A stretch of DNA of 6,095 nucleotides from the NCBI GenBank assembly GCA_009784305.1, contig WRBZ01000065.1, positions 1 through 6,095 on the forward strand, read 5' to 3'. The DNA is from Synergistaceae bacterium (GTDB lineage Bacteria > Synergistota > Synergistia > Synergistales > Aminobacteriaceae). The notes beneath the pieces are model-generated. The model searched no databases. It was not told the origin of the DNA and saw nothing but the letters and a program-made list of their open reading frames with translations. Of this stretch, positions 6,034 to 6,095 are shown piece after piece; position 1 is the stretch's first letter, and each line of letters begins with the position of its first letter. A program made the translations under genes and the position numbers.

Positions 6034-6095
6034 ATGCTCGCTATGGTAAACAAAACGAGTGATTGTGAAACGTTGGTGAACACACGTCTTTGCGA

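Overview
The window is ordinary bacterial chromosome: Shine-Dalgarno sites precede the genes, GTG and TTG starts are used, and the tRNA has its CCA encoded. I cannot name the organism. Base composition is moderate. The proteins and the dispersed GC-rich palindromic repeats would fit an anaerobic lineage such as Synergistota or a Firmicute relative, but that is a low-confidence guess.

Layout. Bases 1-1146 (+ strand) hold the 3' part of a gene for an AlbA_2/Schlafen-type protein with a GHKL-like ATPase domain and a C-terminal winged helix; its start lies outside the window. Bases 1147-1544 hold no convincing gene. Most of this stretch is a repeat-derived block (about 1162-1487) bounded by imperfect inverted repeats, with an internal perfect 16-bp inverted repeat. 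All remaining genes are on the minus strand, read right to left: an EamA/DMT-family transporter (5888-5016), a complete type I dnaJ (4961-3831), a DeaD/CsdA-like DEAD-box RNA helicase (3591-1744) and tRNA-Gly(GCC) (1664-1590), closed by a clear intrinsic terminator (1577-1548).

How they fit together. The transporter and dnaJ are 54 bases apart and may be co-transcribed. The gap between them carries a TATAAT box inside a TTGTA-N9-TACAA dyad and no CIRCE element. The helicase has its own sigma-70-like promoter just after dnaJ, followed by a leader of about 185 bases that contains an intrinsic terminator before the helicase start codon. That arrangement suggests either conditional attenuation of the helicase or a terminator shared with dnaJ. 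The tRNA has its own good promoter but could also receive helicase read-through. DnaJ (chaperone) and the RNA helicase are both stress or cold-associated functions, but nothing shows that they form a system.

I found no new multi-gene system. The items most worth a second look are the helicase leader, the inverted-repeat block at 1162-1487, the dyad array upstream of dnaJ, and the DEGD variant of helicase motif II.
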